This document shows, one piece after another, positions 24,781-32,782 of a stretch of 33,610 bases of DNA; the stretch's first letter is position 1, and each line of letters opens with the position of its first letter. Made by a program: the position numbers and the translations under genes. Under the pieces are notes generated by a model. That model ran no database searches, was not told the origin of the DNA, and saw nothing but the letters and a program-made list of their open reading frames with translations. Source of the stretch: a bacterium BMS3Abin03 (GTDB taxonomy: Bacteria; Bacteroidota; Ignavibacteria; Ignavibacteriales; Ignavibacteriaceae). The DNA is taken from NCBI GenBank assembly GCA_022340715.1, contig JAJDNK010000086.1, positions 1 through 33,610 of the forward strand, in the 5' to 3' direction.

Positions 24781-24786
24781 GACGTT
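24773..24786. promoter_or_regulatory. 14-bp palindromic operator candidate over the -35 box
   Basis: AACGTC-AA-GACGTT is a perfect palindrome centred between 24779 and 24780. A further AACG half-site lies at 24765-24768, 8 bases from the one at 24773. RHH antitoxins commonly bind such paired short half-sites to repress their own promoter. Binding here is inferred, not shown. Confidence 0.5.
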
Positions 24787-24825
24787 TAATCGGTATCTTA
24801 TTAATTTCAAACAAAATCGATGTGT

Positions 24826-25231
24826 TTAAACATCTAAGAATTTACTTTTTTCAAGTGCATCTGCTATTTGACAAACATCCCTATTACCATACAATTTGTA
24901 CCTGTTTTTTGCAATCAGGTTTTAAAGTAAATCCCGAAGGAATTCAGGAAGAAAAATAAAAGCAAAAAGCACTTTGAAAGGACTAGATAAACCTTTCGCA
25001 ATTTTTAAAGCAGTAGTAGACCTGGTATAAATAGTTTTATCTTCAATAAGAATAAATGTATCAAAATTTTTATTATCTAATCCAAACTCACACAATAATT
25101 TTTTCCCCGGTTCAGATTGTAAAGCCGTAAACCTGAAGAGTTTTTTTATCTCTTTTAATAATAAAGTTTATCCAAAAATTGCAGAAGTTACTCACGCCAC
25201 CAAACAATATTATTTGATGTTCTTGTTTTAA
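24826..25231 (-). pseudogene. Disrupted DCC-family (DUF393) thiol-disulfide oxidoreductase gene
   Basis: Read on the minus strand from about 25225, the frame gives HQIILFGGVSNFCNFW then INFIIKRDK, matching the start of DCC proteins (normally DGxCxxC). At a run of seven A's (25141-25147 on the plus strand as T's) the frame shifts by one; six would restore it. It continues FRFTALQSEPGKKL, TFILIEDKTIYTRS, then FLPEFLRDLL, meets a TAA at 24922-24924, and goes on in the same frame as NLIAKNRYKLYGNRDVC to a TAA at 24826. Total length (about 133 codons) equals the intact family. The first hallmark cysteine is Ser and the Asp is Gly. No start codon remains where one is expected. It follows the CNNM gene directly. 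Confidence 0.85.
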
Positions 25232-25237
25232 AAAATT

Positions 25238-26461
25238 TTATTCCTGATTTTCAATCAACTTAATTACATCTATTCTCTGTGCAGAAGCACGTGCAATAAG
25301 GATTGTGAATTTTCCTATGATGACTGTTTCTCCCAAAGCAGGAATTCTTCCAAGCTTGGAAATTATAAATCCACCAATTGTTTCATAATCCCCTTCTTCA
25401 ATTTTCAGATCTGAATTTTCATTGATAAGGTCCACTTCGTACTTACCACTTATGATGTAAGTATTGGGAGCAATCTTCCTGAAAATATGCTCATCTACAT
25501 CAAATTCGTCAACAATTTCACCAAAAAGTTCTTCCAGAATGTCTTCCATCGTCACAATCCCGGCCGTGCCACCAAACTCATCTACAACCACTGCAATCGA
25601 GATTTTGCTGCTTAGAAATTCATTCAAAACTTCTAAACTTTTTTTACTTTCAGGAATAAAGCTTACATCTCTCATAACACTTCTTATCGAATCTGGTTTC
25701 CTGAACAGATCTTTGGAAAGAACAATACCTTTTATATTATCCTGATTTTCTTCATAAACCGGAAGTTTAGAATAACCTGATTCAATAAACACACCAAGCA
25801 CTTCCGAAATAGATTGGGTGATTTCAACATCAACAATATCTGTTCTTGGAGTCATAGCTTCATGAACACGCTGTTCGCCAAGTTCAATTACTTTTTCAAT
25901 TATATCGCTTTCTTTTTTATCTACAACTCCTGCTTTTTCACTTTCCCTAACAAGAGTTTTAATATCTTCTCTTTCGAAAAGATGACCTACCGCGTCTGCT
26001 TCCCTGCTCATAGTTCCGGTTAATTTATCGGAAAAAAGAGATGCAGCTTTAATAAAAGGATACAGGATAATTAAGACAAATCTTAAAGGAAGAGATGCAA
26101 GAAGATAAATGCGATCTGCACTTTCTCTTGCAAAATACTTTGGTATAAGTTCACCAAAAATAAGCAGAATAGCCGAAGATAAAATTAATATAGTAAATTC
26201 ACCCCAGCCAAAAATAGTAGCTAAGAAAACAGTACTTAGTGAAGCCAGGGCAATATTAACTATATTATTCCCCAATAGTATTGTTGAGAAGAATGTTTGT
26301 GGATTCCTGTTGAAATAAAGAGCACTAATTGCTGCAGGATTTTTTTTCCTTGCTTTAATCTCTATCTTAAGATTGTTGGCAACTATATAGGCCATCTCGG
26401 TTGCTGAAAAGAATCCGCTTAACAAAATAAGAACAATTAAAAAAATAAGTTTCTCAATCAT
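25238..26461 (-). CDS. CNNM/CorC (HlyC) family membrane protein with DUF21 and CBS domains
   Basis: A 407-residue protein in three parts: a DUF21 membrane region at about residues 1-190 with four hydrophobic segments and the conserved LLSGFFSATEMA start and SAILLIFGELIPKYFA; a CBS pair at about 200-320 opening with HEAMTPRTDIVDV and containing VVDEFGGTAGIVTMEDILEE; and a C-terminal CorC_HlyC domain (about 335-405, YETIGGFIISKLGRIP). Family members are often called hemolysins but act in magnesium or cobalt transport or its control; the ion here is not readable. A lipoprotein gene ends 2 bases upstream, so they form one operon with the UbiA and mutase genes. Confidence 0.92.
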   Translation of the reverse strand: MIEKLIFLIVLILLSGFFSATEMAYIVANNLKIEIKARKKNPAAISALYFNRNPQTFFSTILLGNNIVNIALASLSTVFLATIFGWGEFTILILSSAILLIFGELIPKYFARESADRIYLLASLPLRFVLIILYPFIKAASLFSDKLTGTMSREADAVGHLFEREDIKTLVRESEKAGVVDKKESDIIEKVIELGEQRVHEAMTPRTDIVDVEITQSISEVLGVFIESGYSKLPVYEENQDNIKGIVLSKDLFRKPDSIRSVMRDVSFIPESKKSLEVLNEFLSSKISIAVVVDEFGGTAGIVTMEDILEELFGEIVDEFDVDEHIFRKIAPNTYIISGKYEVDLINENSDLKIEEGDYETIGGFIISKLGRIPALGETVIIGKFTILIARASAQRIDVIKLIENQE

Positions 26462-26463
26462 AT

Positions 26464-26952
26464 TTAATAAGCTCTCACAACTTCAATATTATTTATTTTG
26501 TAATAGTGTTCTCCTCGATTAGTATTTAATTCTAATTTTATATCAATTCTCTTATATTTCATCAGCAAATCATTAATCCTCAATCCTTGTCCGGTTCCGA
26601 AAGTAAACTCCTTAGCATCACCTGGTCGAAGTGAATAGTTCACTTCGCCGGATTTTAATCGGAAAAAAGGTTTAAATGTATAAATTTCCTGACTGTCTGC
26701 ATAAGTAGTAATTTTTATAAGATTAACGCTATTAACTTCAACTGTACCATTATTTTTTAAAGTAAAATCGCCTGTTAGATGAAATGTACCCGGAGATGTA
26801 CCGGGCATCAGGTTTAGCCACGAATCAATGTAATATTTTGTCATCTCAATTTGTAAATCGCCACTAAGATTTTCTGCTGAAGAACATCCAAGTAAAAATA
26901 ATATTGCGAGAAAAACGGAAAAATATTTTGTTCGATTGATCATTTCAGACAT
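26464..26952 (-). CDS. Putative lipoprotein, unknown function
   Basis: A 162-residue protein with signal FSVFLAILFLLGC and a good lipobox (LLGC) at about residues 20-23. The mature part is all-beta in look: LQIEMTKYYIDSWLN, FHLTGDFTLKNNGTVEV, LIKITTYADSQEIYTFKPFF, and a final IDIKLELNTNRGEHYYKI. The arrangement of a phrase such as TLKNNGTVEVNSVNL resembles LEA14/WHy-like immunoglobulin folds, but this is a weak inference. A second ATG three codons in gives an equally plausible start. It is 2 bases from the CNNM gene and 9 bases after the UbiA-family gene, so it is in the same transcript. Confidence 0.72.
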   Translation of the reverse strand: MSEMINRTKYFSVFLAILFLLGCSSAENLSGDLQIEMTKYYIDSWLNLMPGTSPGTFHLTGDFTLKNNGTVEVNSVNLIKITTYADSQEIYTFKPFFRLKSGEVNYSLRPGDAKEFTFGTGQGLRINDLLMKYKRIDIKLELNTNRGEHYYKINNIEVVRAY

Positions 26953-26961
26953 GAAGATTAA

Positions 26962-27840
26962 TCAGATTACTTTATAAATTATTAAAACTGTAGTTACTGT
27001 ATAAGCCAAAACGGTTACTATTAATTGAATATCCGTTAGAACAATCCTTGTTGTATTATCCCCTTTATTGCTTATGTATTCCAGATACATATATCGAAAG
27101 ATACCGTAAACCACAAAAGGTGTTGTGTAAATTAAATTTTCAGTATTAAAAACAGAAACTGTTCTTTCAGAAACTGTATAAAGTGCATAACAAATTATAA
27201 CTCCTGCCGCTGCTACCGTTGCCATCTGGTCAGCAAAATTCAATGAATACTGGGAAAGTACCTTCCTGCTTGAAGATGCATCACCACCTGTGGATAACAA
27301 AAGCTCAGAATGTCTTTTCATCACACCAAGAAAAAGTGATATAAAAATTGTTGTAAGAATAAGCCAGCTTGAAACCGGTACAGAAATAACAACAGCACCA
27401 GCCAGGACTCTGATTGCAAATCCTGCTGCAATACTAAAAATATCCAGAATTACAATATGCTTGAACCATAATGAGTACAAGATATTTAAAACTACAAAAC
27501 CAATTACTATGTAAATAAATTCTCTATTAAAATTTAAAAGAAGCAGAACGATCACAATAACAAGAACAGCAATCACTATTAATGCATTTAATTTTGAAAT
27601 TTTACCCGAAGCTATTGGTCTGTTCTTTTTGGTGGGATGAGCACGGTCGGCTTCAACATCTATCAGATCATTAATAATATATATTAGACTGGATGCCAAA
27701 CAAAAAGTAATAAATGCTTCAAGCGTTGTGAAAAAATAATCTCCATCAAACAAATGAAGAGAAAATAAAAGCGGAACAAAAACGAAAAAGTTTTTGATCC
27801 ATTGAGGAACTCTGGTAAGTTTTAAATAATCTAGTAACAT
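26962..27840 (-). CDS. UbiA-family decaprenyl-phosphate phosphoribosyltransferase-like protein
   Basis: A 292-residue membrane enzyme with about eight to nine helices. The first aspartate-rich motif is NDLIDVEADRAHPTKKNRP at residues 57-75 (Asn57, Asp58, Asp61, Asp65), and ASGKIS follows. The HPTKKNRP form, together with the opening YLKLTRVPQWIKNFFVFVPL, is characteristic of DPPR synthases, which move a phosphoribosyl group from PRPP to polyprenyl phosphate, and not of quinone or haem prenyltransferases. In mycobacteria the product leads to arabinan via DprE1/E2; neither of those genes is in this window. Its start overlaps the mutase stop by one base (TAATG). Confidence 0.85.
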   Translation of the reverse strand: MLLDYLKLTRVPQWIKNFFVFVPLLFSLHLFDGDYFFTTLEAFITFCLASSLIYIINDLIDVEADRAHPTKKNRPIASGKISKLNALIVIAVLVIVIVLLLLNFNREFIYIVIGFVVLNILYSLWFKHIVILDIFSIAAGFAIRVLAGAVVISVPVSSWLILTTIFISLFLGVMKRHSELLLSTGGDASSSRKVLSQYSLNFADQMATVAAAGVIICYALYTVSERTVSVFNTENLIYTTPFVVYGIFRYMYLEYISNKGDNTTRIVLTDIQLIVTVLAYTVTTVLIIYKVI

Positions 27841-29495
27841 TAGAATACAGCGATTTCTTCGTAAGTACCGAAGACTTCTTTCAATTCTCCAACCATTTCG
27901 CCAAGAGTTACATAATTACATGCAGCTTTTAATAATACAGGCATTAAATTATTATTATTTACAGCAGCAGCTTTTATTTCGTTAATACTTTCCTGAACGG
28001 CTTCTTCGTTCCTGCTCTGACGAATTTCAGCTAGCCGTTTTTTCTGTGCAATTTCAACTTCAGGCGATATAGTTAAAATTGGTATCTCAATCTCTTCATC
28101 AGGCTCTATGAATTCATTCACTCCAACGATTATTTTTTCTTTCTTTTCAACTTCTTTTTGATAGCGATAAGCTGCATCGGCTATTTCCTTCTGAAAATAT
28201 CCTGCTTCAATTGCTGGAATCACACCGCCAAATGCATCTATCTGATCAAATATTTCATTCGCCTCTTTTTCCATTTGATCCGTAAGGGATTCGATAAAAT
28301 AACTTCCCCCTAACGGATCAACAGTATTGATTACGCCGGTTTCATAAGCAATCAACTGCTGTGTACGTAAAGCAATCTTTACGGCTTTTTCGCTTGGTAA
28401 CGCAAGGGTTTCATCCATAGAATTTGTATGTAACGATTGTGTGCCCCCTAAAACTCCGGCTAATGCCTGAAAAGCAGTACGGACTATGTTATTTTCAGGC
28501 TGCTGTGCGGTTAAAGTACATCCCGCTGTTTGTGTGTGGAATCGCAGCCACCACGAACGTGGATTTTTTGCACCGTATCTTTCTTTCATTCGTTTCGCAA
28601 ATATTTTTCTTGCCGCACGATATTTTGCTATTTCTTCAAAAAAATCTAAATGGGAATTAAAAAAATAGGAAATTCTTGGAGCAAAATTATCTATATCCAG
28701 ACCTCGTTCAATACAAGCTTCTATGTAAGCAAATCCATCTGCCAGAGTATAGGCGAGTTCCTGAATTGCTGTTGAACCGGCTTCACGAATATGATAGCCA
28801 CTAACGGAGACAGGATTCCATTGAGGAACTTCCTTTGTACAATATTCAATCATATCAGTGATAATTCTGATTGAAGGCTTTGGCGGAAAAATGTATTCCT
28901 TCTGAGCAATGTATTCCTTAAGTATATCGTTTTGCAAAGTACCGCGTAATTTATCCAGACCTACACCCTGTTGTTGTGCTACTGCAAGATAAAAAGCAAA
29001 TATCATTGCTGCAGGAGAATTGATTGTCATAGAAGTTGACACTTTATCAAGAGGAATTTTATCGAATAAAACTTCCATATCTTTTAGCGAAGAAACTGAA
29101 ACACCACACATCCCAACTTCGCCTTCACTTAAAGGAGAATCGGCATCCCAGCCCATTAATGTCGGAAGATCATAAGCGACTGATAAACCAGTTTGACCAT
29201 GATCCAATAAATAGTGGAAACGTTCATTCGTATCTTCAGGTGTTCCAAAACCAGCAAACTGACGCATCGTCCAGATTTTACCTCGATAAGAATTGGCATG
29301 AATTCCTCTTGTATAAGGATACTCTCCGGGAAAACCAATCTCCCTTAAATAATTTATTTGTTCAATATCATCAGGACCATATAAAACTTTAATATCTCTG
29401 CCACTTACGGTCGTAAATTTCATACCAGTGTTTCGGGCACTTGCCGCTTTCTTTTCATACTCACCCTTATTTTCTTTGTATCCTTTGTCGATCAT
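27840..29495 (-). CDS. B12-dependent acyl-CoA mutase large subunit, isobutyryl-CoA mutase-like signature
   Basis: A 551-residue protein comprising only the TIM-barrel substrate domain; the cobalamin domain must be encoded elsewhere. EYPYTRG (58-64), [10 protein letters not shown] (76-85), [28 protein letters not shown] (187-205) and [11 protein letters not shown] with its catalytic histidine are all present, then [13 protein letters not shown]. Methylmalonyl-CoA mutases have Tyr89 and Arg207 at two substrate-contact sites; here the aligned residues are Phe80 and Gln198, the pair and even the numbering I recall for isobutyryl-CoA mutase (IcmA). It would then interconvert isobutyryl- and n-butyryl-CoA. 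Most automatic pipelines would call it methylmalonyl-CoA mutase. It leads the operon to UbiA, the lipoprotein and CNNM genes. Confidence 0.85.
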   Translation of the reverse strand: MIDKGYKENKGEYEKKAASARNTGMKFTTVSGRDIKVLYGPDDIEQINYLREIGFPGEYPYTRGIHANSYRGKIWTMRQFAGFGTPEDTNERFHYLLDHGQTGLSVAYDLPTLMGWDADSPLSEGEVGMCGVSVSSLKDMEVLFDKIPLDKVSTSMTINSPAAMIFAFYLAVAQQQGVGLDKLRGTLQNDILKEYIAQKEYIFPPKPSIRIITDMIEYCTKEVPQWNPVSVSGYHIREAGSTAIQELAYTLADGFAYIEACIERGLDIDNFAPRISYFFNSHLDFFEEIAKYRAARKIFAKRMKERYGAKNPRSWWLRFHTQTAGCTLTAQQPENNIVRTAFQALAGVLGGTQSLHTNSMDETLALPSEKAVKIALRTQQLIAYETGVINTVDPLGGSYFIESLTDQMEKEANEIFDQIDAFGGVIPAIEAGYFQKEIADAAYRYQKEVEKKEKIIVGVNEFIEPDEEIEIPILTISPEVEIAQKKRLAEIRQSRNEEAVQESINEIKAAAVNNNNLMPVLLKAACNYVTLGEMVGELKEVFGTYEEIAVF

Positions 29496-29538
29496 AAATT
29501 TTTATTCAATATTTTCAGCACAATAAATTTAGTAAAAA

Positions 29539-31389
29539 TTAAGTCCTTCCGAATCTTCTATCAAATTCGTTAAGGGATATTTTAACAACTATAGGTCTGC
29601 CATGTGGACAAACATACGGCATTGATGTAGCAAAAAGTTGATCAATCAACAGACGCATTTCATTTTCGCTTAAATTATCGCCTGCTTTAATTGCAGTTTT
29701 ACACGAATATGATTTTGCCATATTATCTTTTTGTTCAAGTTTTTTCACACGAAGATTAACGGAATACTCCTCAACAATTTCCATCAGCACTTTTGCTTCT
29801 GTTCCCTTTTTTACATCATCAGGAACGCCTTCTATAACAATTTTATTTTGAGATTTAAGTTTTATTTCAAATCCAAGCTTGTTTAACAAAGGATAAATTT
29901 CCTTTATCACTTCATATCTTCCGGGATCAAGCTGCATCTTTTTCGGGAAAAGAAGCTGCTGAGAAAACGGAATGTTCGCTTCCATCCTGTTTAAAGCTTT
30001 TTCATACAAAATTCTTTCATGAGCGACGTGCTGATCAATTATCATCAACCCGGATTTTATCTGGGAAAGTATGTACTTACTGTGTAATTGAAACAAGAAT
30101 GACGAATCCGTTCCTTCCCGCTTATTTTCATCAGCAGGTTTGTGCATTACTTCCAGAATTTCCTTTTTTTCAAAAGGATGCGGAGTAGTTTCAGTAGATG
30201 AACAATTGATTACATCATCTGTAATAGAGCTGAATATCCTGTCGATATCCTCATCGGAAAACCTTGTTGTCTCTTTTTTGAATGAAGATTGTCCCGGACG
30301 ATCTGTAAAATCAAGCTGTTTAGTATGATGAAATTTATCAATAACTAATTTTTCTCCTTCTTTTTGCTCATCAGAAAAAACCATGGACGGGACTAGATCG
30401 TGTGTGCCCAGACTTTTCTTTACAACTGCAAGAACAAAATTGTAGATGTTTTTTTCATCGTCGAATTTTGCTTCCAACTTTGATGGATGAACATTCACAT
30501 CGATTTTTGCAGGATCGATTTCCAGGAAAAGCAGAAAGAATGGGTAATCTCCTTTTTCAAGAAGATTTTCATATGCAGTAAAAACAGCATGATTGATCTG
30601 CCTGTTTATTATATATCTACTATTGAGAAATAAATACTGATCTCCTTTGCTTTTTTTTAGGAGACTCGGTTTGCCTATAAAACCGTAAACATTCATATAA
30701 TCTGAAGGTTCATTAACAGGAATAAGTGCGTCGAGCATATTGTCAGCAAACACCTGCATTACCCTGTCTTCAAGCGAACCTTCTTTATATTCAAAAATCT
30801 CGTCGTCACTGTTAAAGAATCTGAAGCTTATCTCAGGATGACTTATTGCTATTTTATTGAATGAATCGATGATGTGTTTTAATTCTGTTGCATCGGATTT
30901 GAGAAATTTTCTTCTGGCTGGTGTATTATAAAAAAGATTCTTAACCGCAACACAAGTTCCTTTGGAAAAAGATCCTTTCTCCTTTACGATTTCTCCATTT
31001 TCATTTGTCCTGATTAACGTACCAAGGTCATCTTCAGAAGTTTCTGTTTTAATCTCTAACTGAGCAACTGCTGCCATAGAGCTTAAAGCTTCACCGCGAA
31101 ATCCAAGAGATTTTATTGCTTCGAGATCTTCATAAGCTCTTATTTTACTTGTAGCATGTTTTTGAATTGATAATACAGCATCTTCTTCGCTCATTCCAAT
31201 TCCGTCATCGCAAACCTGGATCAGATTCTTACCTGCTTTCTTAACAATCACTTCAATAATTTTTGCTTCAGCATCTATTGAATTTTCAATTAATTCCTTA
31301 ACAACAGACTCAGGGCGTTGAATAACTTCACCAGCAGCAATTTTACTTGCAATATTTCCTGGCAATATTTTAATTACGCTTTTACTCAA
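29539..31389 (-). CDS. mutL: DNA mismatch repair protein MutL (endonuclease type)
   Basis: A 616-residue MutL. The GHKL ATPase part has ENSIDA, DDGIGM, SLGFRGEALSS and the NTPARRKFL loop; a variable linker spans about residues 340-430. The C-terminal dimerisation domain carries the metal-binding endonuclease motif DQHVAHERILYE and CPHGRPIV near Cys594, so this protein should nick DNA itself, as in bacteria without MutH. The start is TTG, overlapping the folA stop by 4 bases (TTGA), and matches the family N-terminus (IKILPGNIASKIAAGEV). The thyA-folA-mutL order couples thymidylate supply to repair. Confidence 0.96.
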   Translation of the reverse strand: MSKSVIKILPGNIASKIAAGEVIQRPESVVKELIENSIDAEAKIIEVIVKKAGKNLIQVCDDGIGMSEEDAVLSIQKHATSKIRAYEDLEAIKSLGFRGEALSSMAAVAQLEIKTETSEDDLGTLIRTNENGEIVKEKGSFSKGTCVAVKNLFYNTPARRKFLKSDATELKHIIDSFNKIAISHPEISFRFFNSDDEIFEYKEGSLEDRVMQVFADNMLDALIPVNEPSDYMNVYGFIGKPSLLKKSKGDQYLFLNSRYIINRQINHAVFTAYENLLEKGDYPFFLLFLEIDPAKIDVNVHPSKLEAKFDDEKNIYNFVLAVVKKSLGTHDLVPSMVFSDEQKEGEKLVIDKFHHTKQLDFTDRPGQSSFKKETTRFSDEDIDRIFSSITDDVINCSSTETTPHPFEKKEILEVMHKPADENKREGTDSSFLFQLHSKYILSQIKSGLMIIDQHVAHERILYEKALNRMEANIPFSQQLLFPKKMQLDPGRYEVIKEIYPLLNKLGFEIKLKSQNKIVIEGVPDDVKKGTEAKVLMEIVEEYSVNLRVKKLEQKDNMAKSYSCKTAIKAGDNLSENEMRLLIDQLFATSMPYVCPHGRPIVVKISLNEFDRRFGRT

Positions 31390-31868
31390 ATCTTCCTCGA
31401 ATACGTTACAATTACAAACTTTTCTCTTTCATCTTTGCTAATAATTTCCCACTTATTGATATCAAACTCAGGAAATTTAACCTCACCTTCCGCTTCAAAT
31501 TTCATATGGGATATAATCATTTCATCTGCAAAACTGATTGCCTGTTTATAAATTTCTCCTCCCCCTGTAATAAATATTTTTTCCTTATTTAGAGTTTTAC
31601 AATAATCAATTGCTGAATCCAGGGAGTAGAAAATCCTGATATTTTCAAAATTATAACTTAGATTTTTATTATGGGTAATAACTATATTTTCTCTTCCTTT
31701 TAACGGCTTACCAAGAGCCTCAAAACTTTTTCTTCCCATAACAATCGGGTAACCTAATGTAGTATTTTTGAAATGCCGGAAATCTTCTTTTACCTGCCAA
31801 GGCAAGTCTCCGTTTGCTTTGCCAATCACACCATTTTCAGCAATAGCAACTATGATAATAATTTTCAA
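31386..31868 (-). CDS. folA: Dihydrofolate reductase
   Basis: A 160-residue DHFR of normal length. The start IIIIVAIAENGVIGKANGDLPW holds the Met20-loop region, Asp29 is the catalytic acid within WQVKEDFRHFK, followed by PIVMGRKSFEALGKPL, and ITGGGEIYKQAI binds NADPH. It regenerates tetrahydrofolate from the dihydrofolate made by ThyA, whose gene is directly upstream and overlaps by 4 bases. The start is TTG, with the family N-terminus aligning exactly, so the assignment is firm. The mutL start overlaps its stop in the same way. Confidence 0.96.
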   Translation of the reverse strand: MKIIIIVAIAENGVIGKANGDLPWQVKEDFRHFKNTTLGYPIVMGRKSFEALGKPLKGRENIVITHNKNLSYNFENIRIFYSLDSAIDYCKTLNKEKIFITGGGEIYKQAISFADEMIISHMKFEAEGEVKFPEFDINKWEIISKDEREKFVIVTYSRKI

Positions 31869-32704
31869 ACAGCAACCTCAAATTTGATTTTTTCGTGGTG
31901 CTGATAATTGATCAGTTCAAAATCATCAAAGGTTAAATCATCGATTGGTTTATTAGATATCTTTAATTGCGGAAGAGGTAGAGGCTCACGTTTAAGTTGT
32001 TCTTTGAGTCCTTCAAGATGATCAAAATTGGCAGTGTCAGCATCTCTATCAGCTATGTAAATATGTGCATCGATTATAGTATGAGCAAACTCACCAAGTT
32101 TTAAATTAGTTTCTTGTGCTATTATTTGTGTTAATAAGGAATAAGCAGCAAGATTAAAAGGAATTCCCAGAGCAATATCACCAGAACGTTGAGTAAGATG
32201 ACAGTTAAGCTTTCCGTTGTTCACATTAAACGCAAAAGTATAATGACAGGGAGGAAGTTTGCTTGTAGTTGCATTACCCGGTTCCCAGGCACTTACAACC
32301 AAACGCCTGCTGTTTGGATTTCTTTGAATTTCATCTATTACATACTTTATCTGGTCGACTTCGGTGACAACCCATTCACCATTTTTATTTCTTTGTGCAC
32401 TTGGGAAGTGACGCCAATAGTATCCGTAAGCAGTTTCAAGATTACCATCCTCGTCCGCCCAGGCATCCCAGATCTTAGTATGTTTTCTTAGGTTCCTAAT
32501 ATGATCTTCACCGGACAAATACCAGAGAACTTCGTAAAGCAACGAATTCCAGTGCATTTTTTTAGTTGTTAAAAGAGGAAATCCTTTATTCAGATCAACC
32601 TTATAAAAAGCTCCAAAGTATGAAATAGTATCTACACCTGTGCGAGTTTTTTTGGGAGTCCCTTTATCGATTACTAATTTTACTAAATCTAAATATTCTC
32701 TCAT
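31865..32704 (-). CDS. thyA: Thymidylate synthase (ThyA)
   Basis: A 279-residue ThyA. It has the nucleophile Cys153 in LPPCHYTFAF, the dUMP phosphate-binding arginines in NSRRLVVSAWEP, RSGDIALGIPFNLAAY (173-188) and the C-terminal end KFEVAV. It methylates dUMP to dTMP using methylene-tetrahydrofolate, producing dihydrofolate that the coupled FolA recycles. Length and motif spacing are normal (E. coli 264). The start is ATG with an A-rich leader and no obvious Shine-Dalgarno. The gap of 78 bases to the glycerate kinase gene upstream probably contains its promoter, although I see no convincing boxes. Confidence 0.97.
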   Translation of the reverse strand: MREYLDLVKLVIDKGTPKKTRTGVDTISYFGAFYKVDLNKGFPLLTTKKMHWNSLLYEVLWYLSGEDHIRNLRKHTKIWDAWADEDGNLETAYGYYWRHFPSAQRNKNGEWVVTEVDQIKYVIDEIQRNPNSRRLVVSAWEPGNATTSKLPPCHYTFAFNVNNGKLNCHLTQRSGDIALGIPFNLAAYSLLTQIIAQETNLKLGEFAHTIIDAHIYIADRDADTANFDHLEGLKEQLKREPLPLPQLKISNKPIDDLTFDDFELINYQHHEKIKFEVAV

Positions 32705-32782
32705 TTTTTTTGTTTTACTTTAGTTAAATCAATTATGAACTGGGAAGAAATTTACTAAAAAATGATTTAGGCATGAAATCCT

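Noticed and set aside
29036..29392. 118-residue plus-strand open frame opposite the mutase gene
   Set aside because: It is antisense to the strongly conserved mutase N-terminus; composition is typical of a shadow frame.
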